From Dorea_A sp016295505 (GTDB lineage: Bacteria > Bacillota > Clostridia > Lachnospirales > Lachnospiraceae): 64,000 nucleotides of DNA. The notes below the pieces were generated by a model. The model did no database searches. It was not told the DNA's origin and worked only from the letters and a program-made list of their open reading frames with translations. The translations under genes were made by a program, and so were the position numbers. The stretch's first letter is position 1, and every line of letters starts with the position of its first letter. The DNA lies in contig NZ_JBDOHS010000003.1 of NCBI RefSeq assembly GCF_039832105.1, positions 216,918 to 280,917 on the forward strand, written 5' to 3'. Positions 17,040 through 25,184 of this stretch are shown here, in pieces.

Positions 17040-18140
17040 TTATTTCATGACTCCCAGTCCTTTGGCAACGATTGTTATAAAGTCCTGTACATTGGTTACC
17101 ATGGTTGTAGCACACAGGCTTCCTCTGTCTAACAGTTTATTCACTACAAACTCATCTGCATCTACGGTATACAGATATACCGGGCGTATAGTTCCATCAT
17201 CCATCACCCGGAAAGATGGTGTCATATTACCTGTTGCAATTGTGTGCAGCATCGTCGCAAGACAAATAACGGTGGTAGACTTGCGTACCAGACTTCTCAT
17301 CGTATCGGCAGCTTCATATACATTTCCGATTACTTCCGGAAGCGGACCATCATCCCTGATGGAACCGGCCAGTACAATTGGCACGTTGTTTCTTACACAG
17401 CTGCAGATAATACCGTCATCCAGATTATAATCTTTGATAAACTGCGGAATGGAACCGCTTCTTCTCACTTTGTTACATACATCCAGGTGGTTATAGTGTC
17501 CATTTGGCTGGGACTTCTGCGTATAGATATCCTGACCAAGTGCGGTGTGGAGAAGCGCACCTTCCAGATCATGCGTTGCGAGGGCATTTCCTGCCATAAG
17601 TCCATCTGCGTATCCGGCATCTATCAATGCACTCATGGCTGCTCTTGCATCTGCATCAAATGCAAATGCAGGTCCCATAACCCAGATAACATTTCCGTGT
17701 TCTCTTTCATGTCTCAGAAGCTCAAACAGCCTGTCGTAATCACGGGAATAAGACGTCTCACGGCTTCTTCCCTGACGGAATACGAACTGATCTTCCAGGA
17801 TGGATTCCTCGTCTTCAAATCCATGACAGTGCATATAGATTCCATCTTCACATTTCTCGGTTCTGCCCAGGATTACTTTGTCACCTTTTTTAATATTTCT
17901 GGCTTCCACAACCGCCAGGTGTCCGTCATCACAAAGAATCACACAGGAATCCATACGGCTTTCTTCCGCCAGTCTCCACTCTCCGTCGATCTTAAAATAT
18001 TCCGGATACATGGATGTGCTGTGATAATCATCCGGCGCTACACCATCCGTTTCAGCTTCTTTATACTGTACATCCGGAGCGTTCACAAACTGTTCTTTTG
18101 TAAAATCCGGATGATGATATTTTGGCATTTCAAATGACAT
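17040..18140 (-). CDS. Archaeal-type ornithine cyclodeaminase (LOR/SDH-domain, TIGR00300 family)
   Basis: 366 aa. Family members convert L-ornithine to L-proline and ammonia, as the stand-alone archaeal enzyme or as the C-terminal half of cyanobacterial AgrE/ArgZ. Recognisable parts are the N-terminal LOR/SDH-like domain (YFKIDGEWRLAEESRMD), the central VIWVMGPAFAFDADARAAM, DGLMAGNALATHDLEGALLH, VPIVLAGSIRDDGPLPEV, and a C-terminal LCATTMVTNVQDFITIV. The ATG at 18140 follows GGAGAGGAGAAAG; a reading from 18227 overlaps the OTC scrap in another frame. It lies downstream of arginine deiminase, completing an arginine-to-proline idea, but the OTC step between is deleted here. Confidence 0.8.
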   Translation of the reverse strand: MSFEMPKYHHPDFTKEQFVNAPDVQYKEAETDGVAPDDYHSTSMYPEYFKIDGEWRLAEESRMDSCVILCDDGHLAVVEARNIKKGDKVILGRTEKCEDGIYMHCHGFEDEESILEDQFVFRQGRSRETSYSRDYDRLFELLRHEREHGNVIWVMGPAFAFDADARAAMSALIDAGYADGLMAGNALATHDLEGALLHTALGQDIYTQKSQPNGHYNHLDVCNKVRRSGSIPQFIKDYNLDDGIICSCVRNNVPIVLAGSIRDDGPLPEVIGNVYEAADTMRSLVRKSTTVICLATMLHTIATGNMTPSFRVMDDGTIRPVYLYTVDADEFVVNKLLDRGSLCATTMVTNVQDFITIVAKGLGVMK

Positions 18141-18165
18141 AATCTTTCTCCTCTCCAAATACGTT

Positions 18166-18273
18166 TTAGCAAAGTGTTGCATACATAACGGCTTTAATCG
18201 TATGCATACGATTTTCTGCCTCATCAAATACTACAGACTGTTTTGATTCAAAAACTTCATTCGTAACTTCCAT
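18166..18273 (-). pseudogene. C-terminal remnant of ornithine carbamoyltransferase
   Basis: A 35-codon open frame between arcA and the ornithine cyclodeaminase gene. Its translation contains VVFDEAENRMHTIKAVM, the characteristic C-terminus of ornithine carbamoyltransferase (about 330 aa when complete). An in-frame TAA lies 9 nt before its ATG, and no carbamoyl-phosphate or ornithine-binding motifs remain. The best reading is an internal deletion of about 0.9 kb that kept the arcA-proximal leader and the last 3' codons. The arginine deiminase pathway is therefore missing its middle enzyme at this locus. Confidence 0.88.
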
Positions 18274-18309
18274 TTTTGTTTATAATCACCTTTCCCATCA
18301 TTCTCCGGA

Positions 18310-19545
18310 TTAAGGAGTTATAATCAGTTCTCTTACAAGCGGCATACTCATACAACGCGGGCCGCCTCTTCCTCTTGAAAGTTCTGAGCTTGCCATTTCA
18401 AGAACAATGACTCCGTTATCTCTTAAGATCTGATTTGTCACATAATTCCGGTCATATACAACTACCTTTCCCGGTTCAATACATAAGGTATTGGATCCGT
18501 CATTCCACTGCTCACGCTCCGATGCGATCCGGTCTTTACCGCCGCACTGAATCAGTGTTACCGAATCCAGTTTCAGATGGGATGCAAGGACTTCTTCCAA
18601 TGAAGAATTCGTCTCTGCTACCTTAAGTTCTCCTTTTTTATCACCCTTCCTGATCTCAAAGATCCGCAATGTTCCCAGTATTCCCGGATGAATGGTAAAC
18701 TTATCATAATCAACCTGCGTACAAACCGTATCCAGATGCATAAATGCACGAATTGCCGGAATATCGAGCGCCAGAATCGTCTCAATCTCCGAGGTTTCAT
18801 CCGCAAAGATATTCTGCGCCAGCAATTCTATTGCCTCCGCTGTTGTCCGCTGCGAAATACCGACCGCCAGCACCTGATTGCTTAAGTTCAGGATGTCTCC
18901 TCCTTCAATTGCATAAGGAAATTCTCTTTTATAATAGAAAGGCGTCTGTCCTGCAAAATTCGGATGATTCTCCAGCACATATTTGCCGAAAAGTGTTTCT
19001 CTTCTTCTTGTGCGGGAATACATGCGGTTTAAACTGACCCCATTTCCGATACATGCGAACGGATCTCTTGTAAAATACAGATTCGGGATCGGATCAAGTA
19101 TAAACTGGTTGTCCGTTTTAATCAGATCCACAAGCGGACGTTTTGTCCGGACTTTCAGTTCCCCGGCTCTGACTCCCGACATCAGCTTCAGCACCAGTTC
19201 TTTCGCATCCTGAATTTCATTCAGATAGGCGAAAAGGTAATCTCTCATCCGCTCATCCACTACATTGCCCTCTTCTATGAATTGCCTGATAAACTGATCC
19301 TTCAGCTCCCGGTTCTCCTTTAACACCTCCGCGATCAGATCCTCCAGATAGACAACCTCTACTCCCTGTCCCCTCATGATTCCCGCAAAAAGATCATGTT
19401 CATTCTGCGCTGTTTTCAGGTAAGGAATATCATCAAAAAGAAGTCGTTCCAGATCGTCCGGTACAAGATGCTCAAGTTCCTTATCCGGTCTGTGAAGCAT
19501 AACCTGCCTTAACTTTCCTATTTCACTTTTCACCTGGATCGCCAT
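18310..19545 (-). CDS. arcA: Arginine deiminase
   Basis: Hydrolyses L-arginine to L-citrulline and ammonia. 411 aa from the ATG at 19545, which has GGAGGA 5 nt upstream. Typical motifs in order: FTRDPFACIGNGVSLNRM, YAIEGGDILNLS, FMHLDTVCTQVD with the catalytic histidine and aspartate, and RGGPRCMSMPLVRE with the nucleophilic cysteine at about residue 398. All key residues are present, so the enzyme should be active. The next genes in the classical arc operon are damaged (OTC scrap here, frameshifted carbamate kinase at 14.6-15.6 kb), so citrulline and ammonia may be its only useful products unless copies exist elsewhere. Confidence 0.95.
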   Translation of the reverse strand: MAIQVKSEIGKLRQVMLHRPDKELEHLVPDDLERLLFDDIPYLKTAQNEHDLFAGIMRGQGVEVVYLEDLIAEVLKENRELKDQFIRQFIEEGNVVDERMRDYLFAYLNEIQDAKELVLKLMSGVRAGELKVRTKRPLVDLIKTDNQFILDPIPNLYFTRDPFACIGNGVSLNRMYSRTRRRETLFGKYVLENHPNFAGQTPFYYKREFPYAIEGGDILNLSNQVLAVGISQRTTAEAIELLAQNIFADETSEIETILALDIPAIRAFMHLDTVCTQVDYDKFTIHPGILGTLRIFEIRKGDKKGELKVAETNSSLEEVLASHLKLDSVTLIQCGGKDRIASEREQWNDGSNTLCIEPGKVVVYDRNYVTNQILRDNGVIVLEMASSELSRGRGGPRCMSMPLVRELIITP

Positions 19546-19745
19546 ATCTTTCCTCCTTCGCATATTTGCTTTATTATATTAATTTTAGTATCTCAATGAA
19601 TTTTCTTTCGGACATTCAAAAAATAAAAACGGGTATTTTAATCGGTTCTTTTAATTCTAAAAAAACAAGTTAAAATACAAGAAAAAAACCTTTAAAAGTC
19701 CGACCTGATATTCTTGTACATATTGATGTATGTATATAAATCAAA

Positions 19746-19777
19746 AAAACTCGCACATATAACACTGCGCGAGTTTT
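19746..19777 (-). terminator. Terminator after fucU
   Basis: AAAACTCGC (19746-19754) pairs with GCGAGTTTT (19769-19777); on the minus strand the hairpin is followed by a run of T. It ends the fucose operon. The 200 nt between it and arcA are AT-rich and hold the arcA leader, with nothing else recognisable. Confidence 0.75.
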
Positions 19778-19790
19778 CCATAAAGTCTGT

Positions 19791-20243
19791 CTAATTGATT
19801 ACAACACCTTTTTGTAACATTACATTTGCATAAATTGCTGTTTCCCCTGTAGCGATAATGCAGTATACTTCTTTTGCTTCATCATAAAACGCAAAACGTT
19901 CAATATTTCCAACCGCTTCAGCTCCACGTTCATCATACTTTGTAACGATTTCTTTATAGGTATCCCAGATTGGGGTTTCTACTTTTCCTACATCTCCTGG
20001 CATAAGTTCCATTAAGTTTACTGGTTTTTCTACGTATGTATCCAACGGAAATACCTGAAGAATCGCATCCAGAATTTCCGGAACACCATGCCCATCCATA
20101 CGGATCACGATTGCATTTTTTCCCATAGATTCTGAAGGAAAGTTTCCGTCAGCAATAACAAGTCTGTCACTGTGTCCCATTTCACATAATACTTTCAATA
20201 ACTCTGGTGATAAAATTGAAGGAATCCCTTTTAACATAATCAT
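19791..20243 (-). CDS. fucU: L-fucose mutarotase (RbsD/FucU family)
   Basis: 150 aa. Speeds interconversion of alpha- and beta-L-fucose so that the isomerase receives its preferred anomer. Family features: EMGHSDRLVIADGNFP with the active-site histidine near residue 28, and the C-terminal IYANVMLQKG holding the conserved Tyr-x-Asn pair. MIMLKG and MLKG starts are both possible; GGAGAAG precedes the first. It is the last gene of fucK-fucI-fucU, behind a perfect hairpin that separates it from fucI. Confidence 0.92.
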   Translation of the reverse strand: MIMLKGIPSILSPELLKVLCEMGHSDRLVIADGNFPSESMGKNAIVIRMDGHGVPEILDAILQVFPLDTYVEKPVNLMELMPGDVGKVETPIWDTYKEIVTKYDERGAEAVGNIERFAFYDEAKEVYCIIATGETAIYANVMLQKGVVIN

Positions 20244-20260
20244 CTTCTCCTTTTTTGTAC

Positions 20261-20290
20261 ATAAAGCTTACGCTAGCGCGTAAGCTTTAT
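20261..20290. repeat. Perfect inverted repeat between fucI and fucU
   Basis: ATAAAGCTTACGC, a TAGC loop and GCGTAAGCTTTAT form a 13-bp perfect stem. On the minus strand it lies just before the fucU ribosome binding site and lacks a T-run, so it is more likely an RNA-processing or stability hairpin than a terminator. Confidence 0.7.
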
Positions 20291-20319
20291 GCGATATGTC
20301 TATGCGTTATGCAACTATA

Positions 20320-22119
20320 TTATTTGTACATTGGTCCGTATGTATCACATGCTCTGAAATCAGCAGCTTCTCTATCCATACCAAATGCATTCCAGGATGC
20401 TGGTCTGAAGATCTTTTCTTCCGGTACATTGTGCATACATACAGGAATTCTTAAAATAGAGCACATTGTGATCAGGTCAGCACCGATGTGTCCGTAAGAA
20501 ATTGCACCGTGGTTTGCTCCCCAATTATTCATTACATCGTAAGCTGTCTTGAAGTAGCTTCCTTCTTTGTGATCACATCTTGGTGCGAACCAGGTACATG
20601 GCCATGTGTAATCTGTTCTCTTCCATAATGCATCAGATACTTCATCCGGTAAAGCAACTGTCCATCCTTCAGCAATCTGAAGAACCGGTCCTAAACCTTT
20701 TACCAGATTTAATCTGATCATTGTAGCTGGCATTTCTGCTCTTGTTAAGAAACGAGAAGAGAATCCGCCTCCACGGAAGTATCCGTTGTCAGCTGCATTC
20801 CATGTTGTAGCTGACATAACGGTATCCTGATCAGCTTCTGTCATTTCATACCATGGTTTCATAACCGGTGTTCCATCAGCATCTTTTACTTCACCACAAG
20901 CATCCAGACAGCAAGCACCGGAGTTGATCAAGTGGATAATTCCATCTGCTTCTTTTGCTTTTCCTTCGATCTCATATCCTGTTACTCTCTTAACAGCGTC
21001 TCCGCTCCAGTATGTACGAACATCTGCGAACATCTGAGCTCTGTTTGTTAAAAGTTTCATGAATAACATACCAAGACCATTCAATACGTCATTCTCTGTA
21101 GCAAGGATATATGGCTCTCTTGCCCCATTCCAGTCGAATGATGTATTTAATACAGCTTCAGCGAAGTCAGCGTTTGGATAGAAGTCTGTCCACTGTCTCT
21201 GTCCCTGGAAACCAGCTGCGATTGCGTTATGACCAACCATCTCTTCTTCGCATCCTTCTGGCAAGTTTTTGTTACCATTCATTAAGTCTTTGATGATAAC
21301 TGCCATTTTTACTACAAATTCAAACTGTTCTTCTTTAACTTCATCGCTCTTTCTTACGCTGTCCGGGTTCTTATCGAAACCAATATTGCATTTTTGTTTT
21401 GCCCAGGCCATTGCTTTCTGGAATTCAGCTTCATCATAGATACCTTCTGACATACGACGGATGATTTCTACTTCGTCAACAGACTCTACTCTCATTCCCA
21501 GGTAGCTCTCTAAGAAATCAGAGTCAATGATAGATCCGCCGATTCCCATACAGATGGAACCGATCTGTAAGTAGGATTTTCCTCTCATGGAAGCTGCTGC
21601 AACTGCTGCACGTCCAAATCTTAATAACTTCTCTTCAACGTCTGCCGGGATTGTATCATCATCAATATCCTGAACGTCATGTCCATAGATACCAAATGCC
21701 GGAAGTCCTTTCTGTGCATGTGTAGCAAGAACGGATGCCAAGTATACAGCACCTGGTCTTTCTGTTTTGTTACATCCCCAAACAGCTTTGATTGTTTCTG
21801 GATTCATATCCATTGTTTCAGAACCATAGCACCAGCAAGGTGTTACTGTAAGAGTAATCTGAACTCCTTCTTTTCTGAATTTTTCTTCACAAGCTGCTGC
21901 TTCTGCAACACGTCCAATTGTTGTATCAGCGATTACTACCTTTACTGGTTCACCATTTGAATATTTTAAATTTTCTTCGAAAAGTTTCTTAGCTGCCTGA
22001 GCCATTCCCATTGTCTGTTCTTCAAGACTTTCACGTACTTTTAATGGTCCCCTTCTTCCATCAATTGTTGGTCTGATACCGATTACTGGATAACCGCCGA
22101 TCAATCTGCTTTCTGCCAT
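20320..22119 (-). CDS. fucI: L-fucose isomerase
   Basis: 599 aa, the normal length. Mn-dependent isomerisation of L-fucose to L-fuculose in the cytosol. The N-terminal GYPVIGIRPTIDGRRGPLKV and the central GFQGQRQWTDFYPNADF are typical of FucI, and the C-terminal NWGANHGAISYGHIGADL carries the metal-site histidine. It is followed by fucU and preceded by the kinase gene at 14 nt. L-arabinose isomerase and D-arabinose isomerase share the fold, but the mutarotase, kinase and microcompartment context favours fucose. Confidence 0.96.
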   Translation of the reverse strand: MAESRLIGGYPVIGIRPTIDGRRGPLKVRESLEEQTMGMAQAAKKLFEENLKYSNGEPVKVVIADTTIGRVAEAAACEEKFRKEGVQITLTVTPCWCYGSETMDMNPETIKAVWGCNKTERPGAVYLASVLATHAQKGLPAFGIYGHDVQDIDDDTIPADVEEKLLRFGRAAVAAASMRGKSYLQIGSICMGIGGSIIDSDFLESYLGMRVESVDEVEIIRRMSEGIYDEAEFQKAMAWAKQKCNIGFDKNPDSVRKSDEVKEEQFEFVVKMAVIIKDLMNGNKNLPEGCEEEMVGHNAIAAGFQGQRQWTDFYPNADFAEAVLNTSFDWNGAREPYILATENDVLNGLGMLFMKLLTNRAQMFADVRTYWSGDAVKRVTGYEIEGKAKEADGIIHLINSGACCLDACGEVKDADGTPVMKPWYEMTEADQDTVMSATTWNAADNGYFRGGGFSSRFLTRAEMPATMIRLNLVKGLGPVLQIAEGWTVALPDEVSDALWKRTDYTWPCTWFAPRCDHKEGSYFKTAYDVMNNWGANHGAISYGHIGADLITMCSILRIPVCMHNVPEEKIFRPASWNAFGMDREAADFRACDTYGPMYK

Positions 22120-22133
22120 TTTACTTGTCCTCC

Positions 22134-23618
22134 TTATTTTTTTAAAATTGTTTTAAATTTTTCATATGCCTCATCCCATTTTTCTTTATCCTGTGGGAAG
22201 TATTCATATGTTTTTTCTGAATTTTCAATGATCTGACGCGCCTCTTTTACGTCTTTGATCTCACCCAATGCCATCAACTGAACTGCAATATTTCCTAAAG
22301 CTGTAGCTTCTACAGGTCCTGCTAATACCTTACGATTGTTTGCGCTTGCTGTCATCTGGCAGAGTAATTTACTTTGAATTCCACCACCGATCATATTGAT
22401 CATGTTGAAATGTTTGCCTGTGATGGTCTCAATCTGCTCCAAAGCATAGCGATATTTTAAAGCCAGGCTCTGGTTGATACAGCACATAATGTCTCCGATT
22501 GTTTCCGGAACTTTTTGTCCTGTTCTCTCACAAAATGCGCGAATTCTTCCCGGAATATCTCCTGTAGTATTGAACTCCGGAGAATCCGGATCTATGAAAC
22601 TCTGGAAAGGCTCTGCTTTTTGTGCCATCTGTTCCAATTCACTAAAGCTATATTCTTTGCCTTCACGGATCCACTGTCTTCTGCTTTCCTGTGCAAGCCA
22701 TAAACCAATGATATTCTTAAGGAAGTTATATGTTCCGCCATATCCACCTTCGTTACTTACATTAAATTCATAAGAAGCTTCTCCAATGACCGGTTTATCT
22801 AATTCTGTACCGAACAAACTCCATGTTCCACAACTGATAAAGATGAAATCATCTTCCTGTGTAGGGACTGCAACAACTGCACTTTGTGTGTCGTGGCTGG
22901 CAACCGCGATCACTTTTGCCGGTCTGTCAATGCTTAATTCCTCTAAAATTTCTCTGCTGACATCTCCCACGATCGTGCCACTCTGTACAATTTCCGGGAA
23001 GATATCTTTTGGAATATTCAACGCATCCATTACTTTATCTGACCACTGTTGTTTTTCAGCATCCATCAATTGAGTTGTTGTCACCATTGTATATTCCGCT
23101 TTCTTCTCTCCTGTTAAGAAGTAGTTAAATAAATCCGGTGTCAATAACAATGTCTTTGCTCTTTCCAGCAGCCACGGTCTCTTCTGAACCAGAGAGTATA
23201 ATTGGAATACAGTATTGAAGTTTTCAAACTGAATTCCTGTAAGTCCATAAAGCTCGTCTGACGGAATTGCCTTAAATACTTCTTCCTGCATACCAATCGT
23301 TCTGTCATCTCTGTAATGCACTGCACTTTCCAGCAAAGCACCATGCTCATCTAAGAGGCCAAAATCAACTCCCCATGTATCGATTCCGATACTGTCAAAT
23401 CCGCCTTCTTTTTGATTGGCTTTGATCATTCCCTGCTTGATTTCAAAATATTGTCTCAGCGTGTCCCAATGCATTGTATTGCCTACTCTGACTGGATCAT
23501 TCGAAAATCTATGTACTTCTTCCATAATGATTTTTCCATCTTCTAATCTGCCAAGAATGGCTCTGCCACTTGAAGCGCCAAAATCAAACGCAAGAACCTG
23601 CTTTTTCTTTCCGCTCAA
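22134..23618 (-). CDS. L-fuculokinase of the RhaB-like FGGY branch
   Basis: 494 aa from a TTG start at 23618, which has GGAGG 7 nt upstream; the reading from 23636 would put that ribosome binding site inside the protein. N-terminal ATP-binding motif LAFDFGASSGRAILGRLEDG, then GIDTWGVDFGLLDEHG, AVASHDTQSAVVAVP and C-terminal MINMIGGGIQSKLLCQMTA. These motifs resemble rhamnulokinase more than E. coli FucK. In this operon with fucI and fucU the expected reaction is ATP + L-fuculose to L-fuculose 1-phosphate; side activity on L-rhamnulose would fit the shared downstream pathway but is unproven. Confidence 0.88.
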   Translation of the reverse strand: MSGKKKQVLAFDFGASSGRAILGRLEDGKIIMEEVHRFSNDPVRVGNTMHWDTLRQYFEIKQGMIKANQKEGGFDSIGIDTWGVDFGLLDEHGALLESAVHYRDDRTIGMQEEVFKAIPSDELYGLTGIQFENFNTVFQLYSLVQKRPWLLERAKTLLLTPDLFNYFLTGEKKAEYTMVTTTQLMDAEKQQWSDKVMDALNIPKDIFPEIVQSGTIVGDVSREILEELSIDRPAKVIAVASHDTQSAVVAVPTQEDDFIFISCGTWSLFGTELDKPVIGEASYEFNVSNEGGYGGTYNFLKNIIGLWLAQESRRQWIREGKEYSFSELEQMAQKAEPFQSFIDPDSPEFNTTGDIPGRIRAFCERTGQKVPETIGDIMCCINQSLALKYRYALEQIETITGKHFNMINMIGGGIQSKLLCQMTASANNRKVLAGPVEATALGNIAVQLMALGEIKDVKEARQIIENSEKTYEYFPQDKEKWDEAYEKFKTILKK

Positions 23619-23673
23619 AACCGTTCCTCCTTTCAAAGTATATCATAATCAAATTCTTTCTTTTATTTTACCA

Positions 23674-23703
23674 TTGTGTTTCTGATTATGCTAGTGTTAT
23701 AAT
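23674..23703 (+). promoter_or_regulatory. Promoter of the fucose AraC regulator
   Basis: TTGTGT (23674-23679), an 18-nt spacer and TATAAT (23698-23703), 37 nt before the AraC ATG. The divergent fuc operon promoter shares this 122-nt interval. Confidence 0.55.
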
Positions 23704-23740
23704 AGAAAAAAATATAACAATATTCACATAAAGGAGCTTT

Positions 23741-24589
23741 ATGCAGTACATTAATTACAGAGAAGAAAGACAGCGAGGCACCCTTGACTTTCCATTAGAG
23801 TTTCACCATGTTTCAAAAGCACATCCACAGCACTACATGCCCTTTCACTGGCATGTGGAATTTGAACTTATTCGGATTCTTGAGGGGAATCTTTTGTTCA
23901 CTTTAGACGGACAAGAATACAGGCTTTCAAAGAATTTCGTCATTTTTATACCTGCCGGAGCTGTTCATTCCGGGATCCCGGATGACGATTGTGTCTATGA
24001 ATGTATTGTATTTGACATTAATATGTTAATGAACAAGTCAGATTCCTGCTGTAAATTAGTCCGAAAAATCTCCGAACATGAAATTGAGTTCCAGATAATC
24101 TATGATGATTCATATAACAATATCCACCAAATTGCATGGACACTCTTTGAGGCATGCTCCTCTCAATCTTTAGGTTACGAATTGGTTGCACACGGAACTC
24201 TTTTTCAGTTCCTTGGTCTGATATATTCAAACGGCTATTATACCACTGCAACTTCTTCTTCCAGAGTCTTGAAACGAATCAAACAATTAAAAAAAGCTCT
24301 GGAATTTATCGAATCCTCTTATACAAACCAGATCACTTTACAGGAGCTCTCTGACAGCGTAGACATGTCTCCCAAGTATTTCTGCCGTTTTTTTCAGGAG
24401 ATGACACATCGAACCCCCATTGATTATCTGAATTATTATCGCATCGAGATGGCCTGTTACCAGTTGCTTACAACCAGCCAGTCTATTACAGAAGTGGCTT
24501 ATAATTCTGGATTCAATGACCTGAGCTATTTTATCAAAACGTTTAAAAAGTATAAAGGAACTACCCCAAAAAAATATCTAAAAACATAA
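23741..24589 (+). CDS. AraC-family regulator, probable fucose regulator
   Basis: 282 aa with an N-terminal cupin domain (MPFHWHVEFELIRILEGNLL, residues ~28-47; FIPAGAVHSGIP) and a C-terminal double HTH (LQELSDSVDMSPKYFCRFFQ, ITEVAYNSGFNDLSYFIKTF) ending in the family TTPKKY motif. Its ATG has AAGGAG 7 nt upstream. It is divergent from fucK-fucI-fucU and so most likely senses fucose or an intermediate and activates that operon. A strong terminator follows. Confidence 0.88.
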   Translation: MQYINYREERQRGTLDFPLEFHHVSKAHPQHYMPFHWHVEFELIRILEGNLLFTLDGQEYRLSKNFVIFIPAGAVHSGIPDDDCVYECIVFDINMLMNKSDSCCKLVRKISEHEIEFQIIYDDSYNNIHQIAWTLFEACSSQSLGYELVAHGTLFQFLGLIYSNGYYTTATSSSRVLKRIKQLKKALEFIESSYTNQITLQELSDSVDMSPKYFCRFFQEMTHRTPIDYLNYYRIEMACYQLLTTSQSITEVAYNSGFNDLSYFIKTFKKYKGTTPKKYLKT

Positions 24590-24590
24590 A

Positions 24591-24617
24591 AAAGGACTTT
24601 CGCAAAAGTCCTTTTTT
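24591..24617. terminator. Bidirectional terminator
   Basis: AAAGGACTTT (24591-24600) and AAAGTCCTTT (24605-24614) around a CGCA loop, with T-runs on both strands, between the AraC gene and a convergent small gene. Confidence 0.85.
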
Positions 24618-24620
24618 ATA

Positions 24621-25064
24621 TTAAAAAATCCCAAATATTTTTTCTCTGAATGAATTATAGATAAAATCATAGTCCGCGTAACTGAACTGGCTCTCTTTGA
24701 ATCTTGACCGCCATTCATCACACAGGGCATCCGCAATCAATTTACTGTGTTCATGTTCTGTTTTTAAGAGTGCAGGAAACACAAAATAAATCATATACAT
24801 ATTAAGATCTGCCTGCAAAGAGGAAGGAATTTTCTTTCGTATCCCTTTCGAAAATGTGTTGTCAACTGCATCCACAAAACATACTGCCAACTCTTTCGCT
24901 GCAATTTCTTTTTCTTCCGCTTTATCCACATAATCTGTCATTTCTGTGAGATAATGACCATACTTTTCTATGAATATCCCCATGTTCTTTTCATAAGACT
25001 TCTTTTTAAGGTGATTCATCATTTGCCTGTAATCTTCAAAAATTGTCTGAACATCCTTTAACAT
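24621..25064 (-). CDS. Uncharacterised small soluble protein
   Basis: 147 aa, not recognised. It is rich in charged residues and looks mostly alpha-helical, with no signal peptide or membrane segment. The middle has a hydrophobic stretch, NMYMIYFVFPALLKTEHEHS, the end reads IYNSFREKIFGIF, and the first 40 residues are lysine-rich (YRQMMNHLKKKSYEKNMGIF). GGAAGAAGATG gives a plausible ribosome binding site. It stands alone between two terminators, at the border of the fucose module and the ribose-type transporter. Length and gene-like codon use favour a real gene. Confidence 0.6.
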   Translation of the reverse strand: MLKDVQTIFEDYRQMMNHLKKKSYEKNMGIFIEKYGHYLTEMTDYVDKAEEKEIAAKELAVCFVDAVDNTFSKGIRKKIPSSLQADLNMYMIYFVFPALLKTEHEHSKLIADALCDEWRSRFKESQFSYADYDFIYNSFREKIFGIF

Positions 25065-25125
25065 CTTCTTCCTCCCGAATTACAATCTTAGTGTCATTAT
25101 ATCGTGAACGTTCTTATAAATCAAT

Positions 25126-25152
25126 AAAGGAACCGAAAAATTCGGTTCCTTT
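25126..25152 (-). terminator. Terminator of the ribose-type ABC operon
   Basis: AAAGGAACCGAA and TTCGGTTCCTTT form a 12-bp stem with an AAA loop, 33 nt after the binding-protein stop on the minus strand. Confidence 0.85.
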
Positions 25153-25184
25153 CATTCACATATAACACCTGTCTGAGACTAAGA

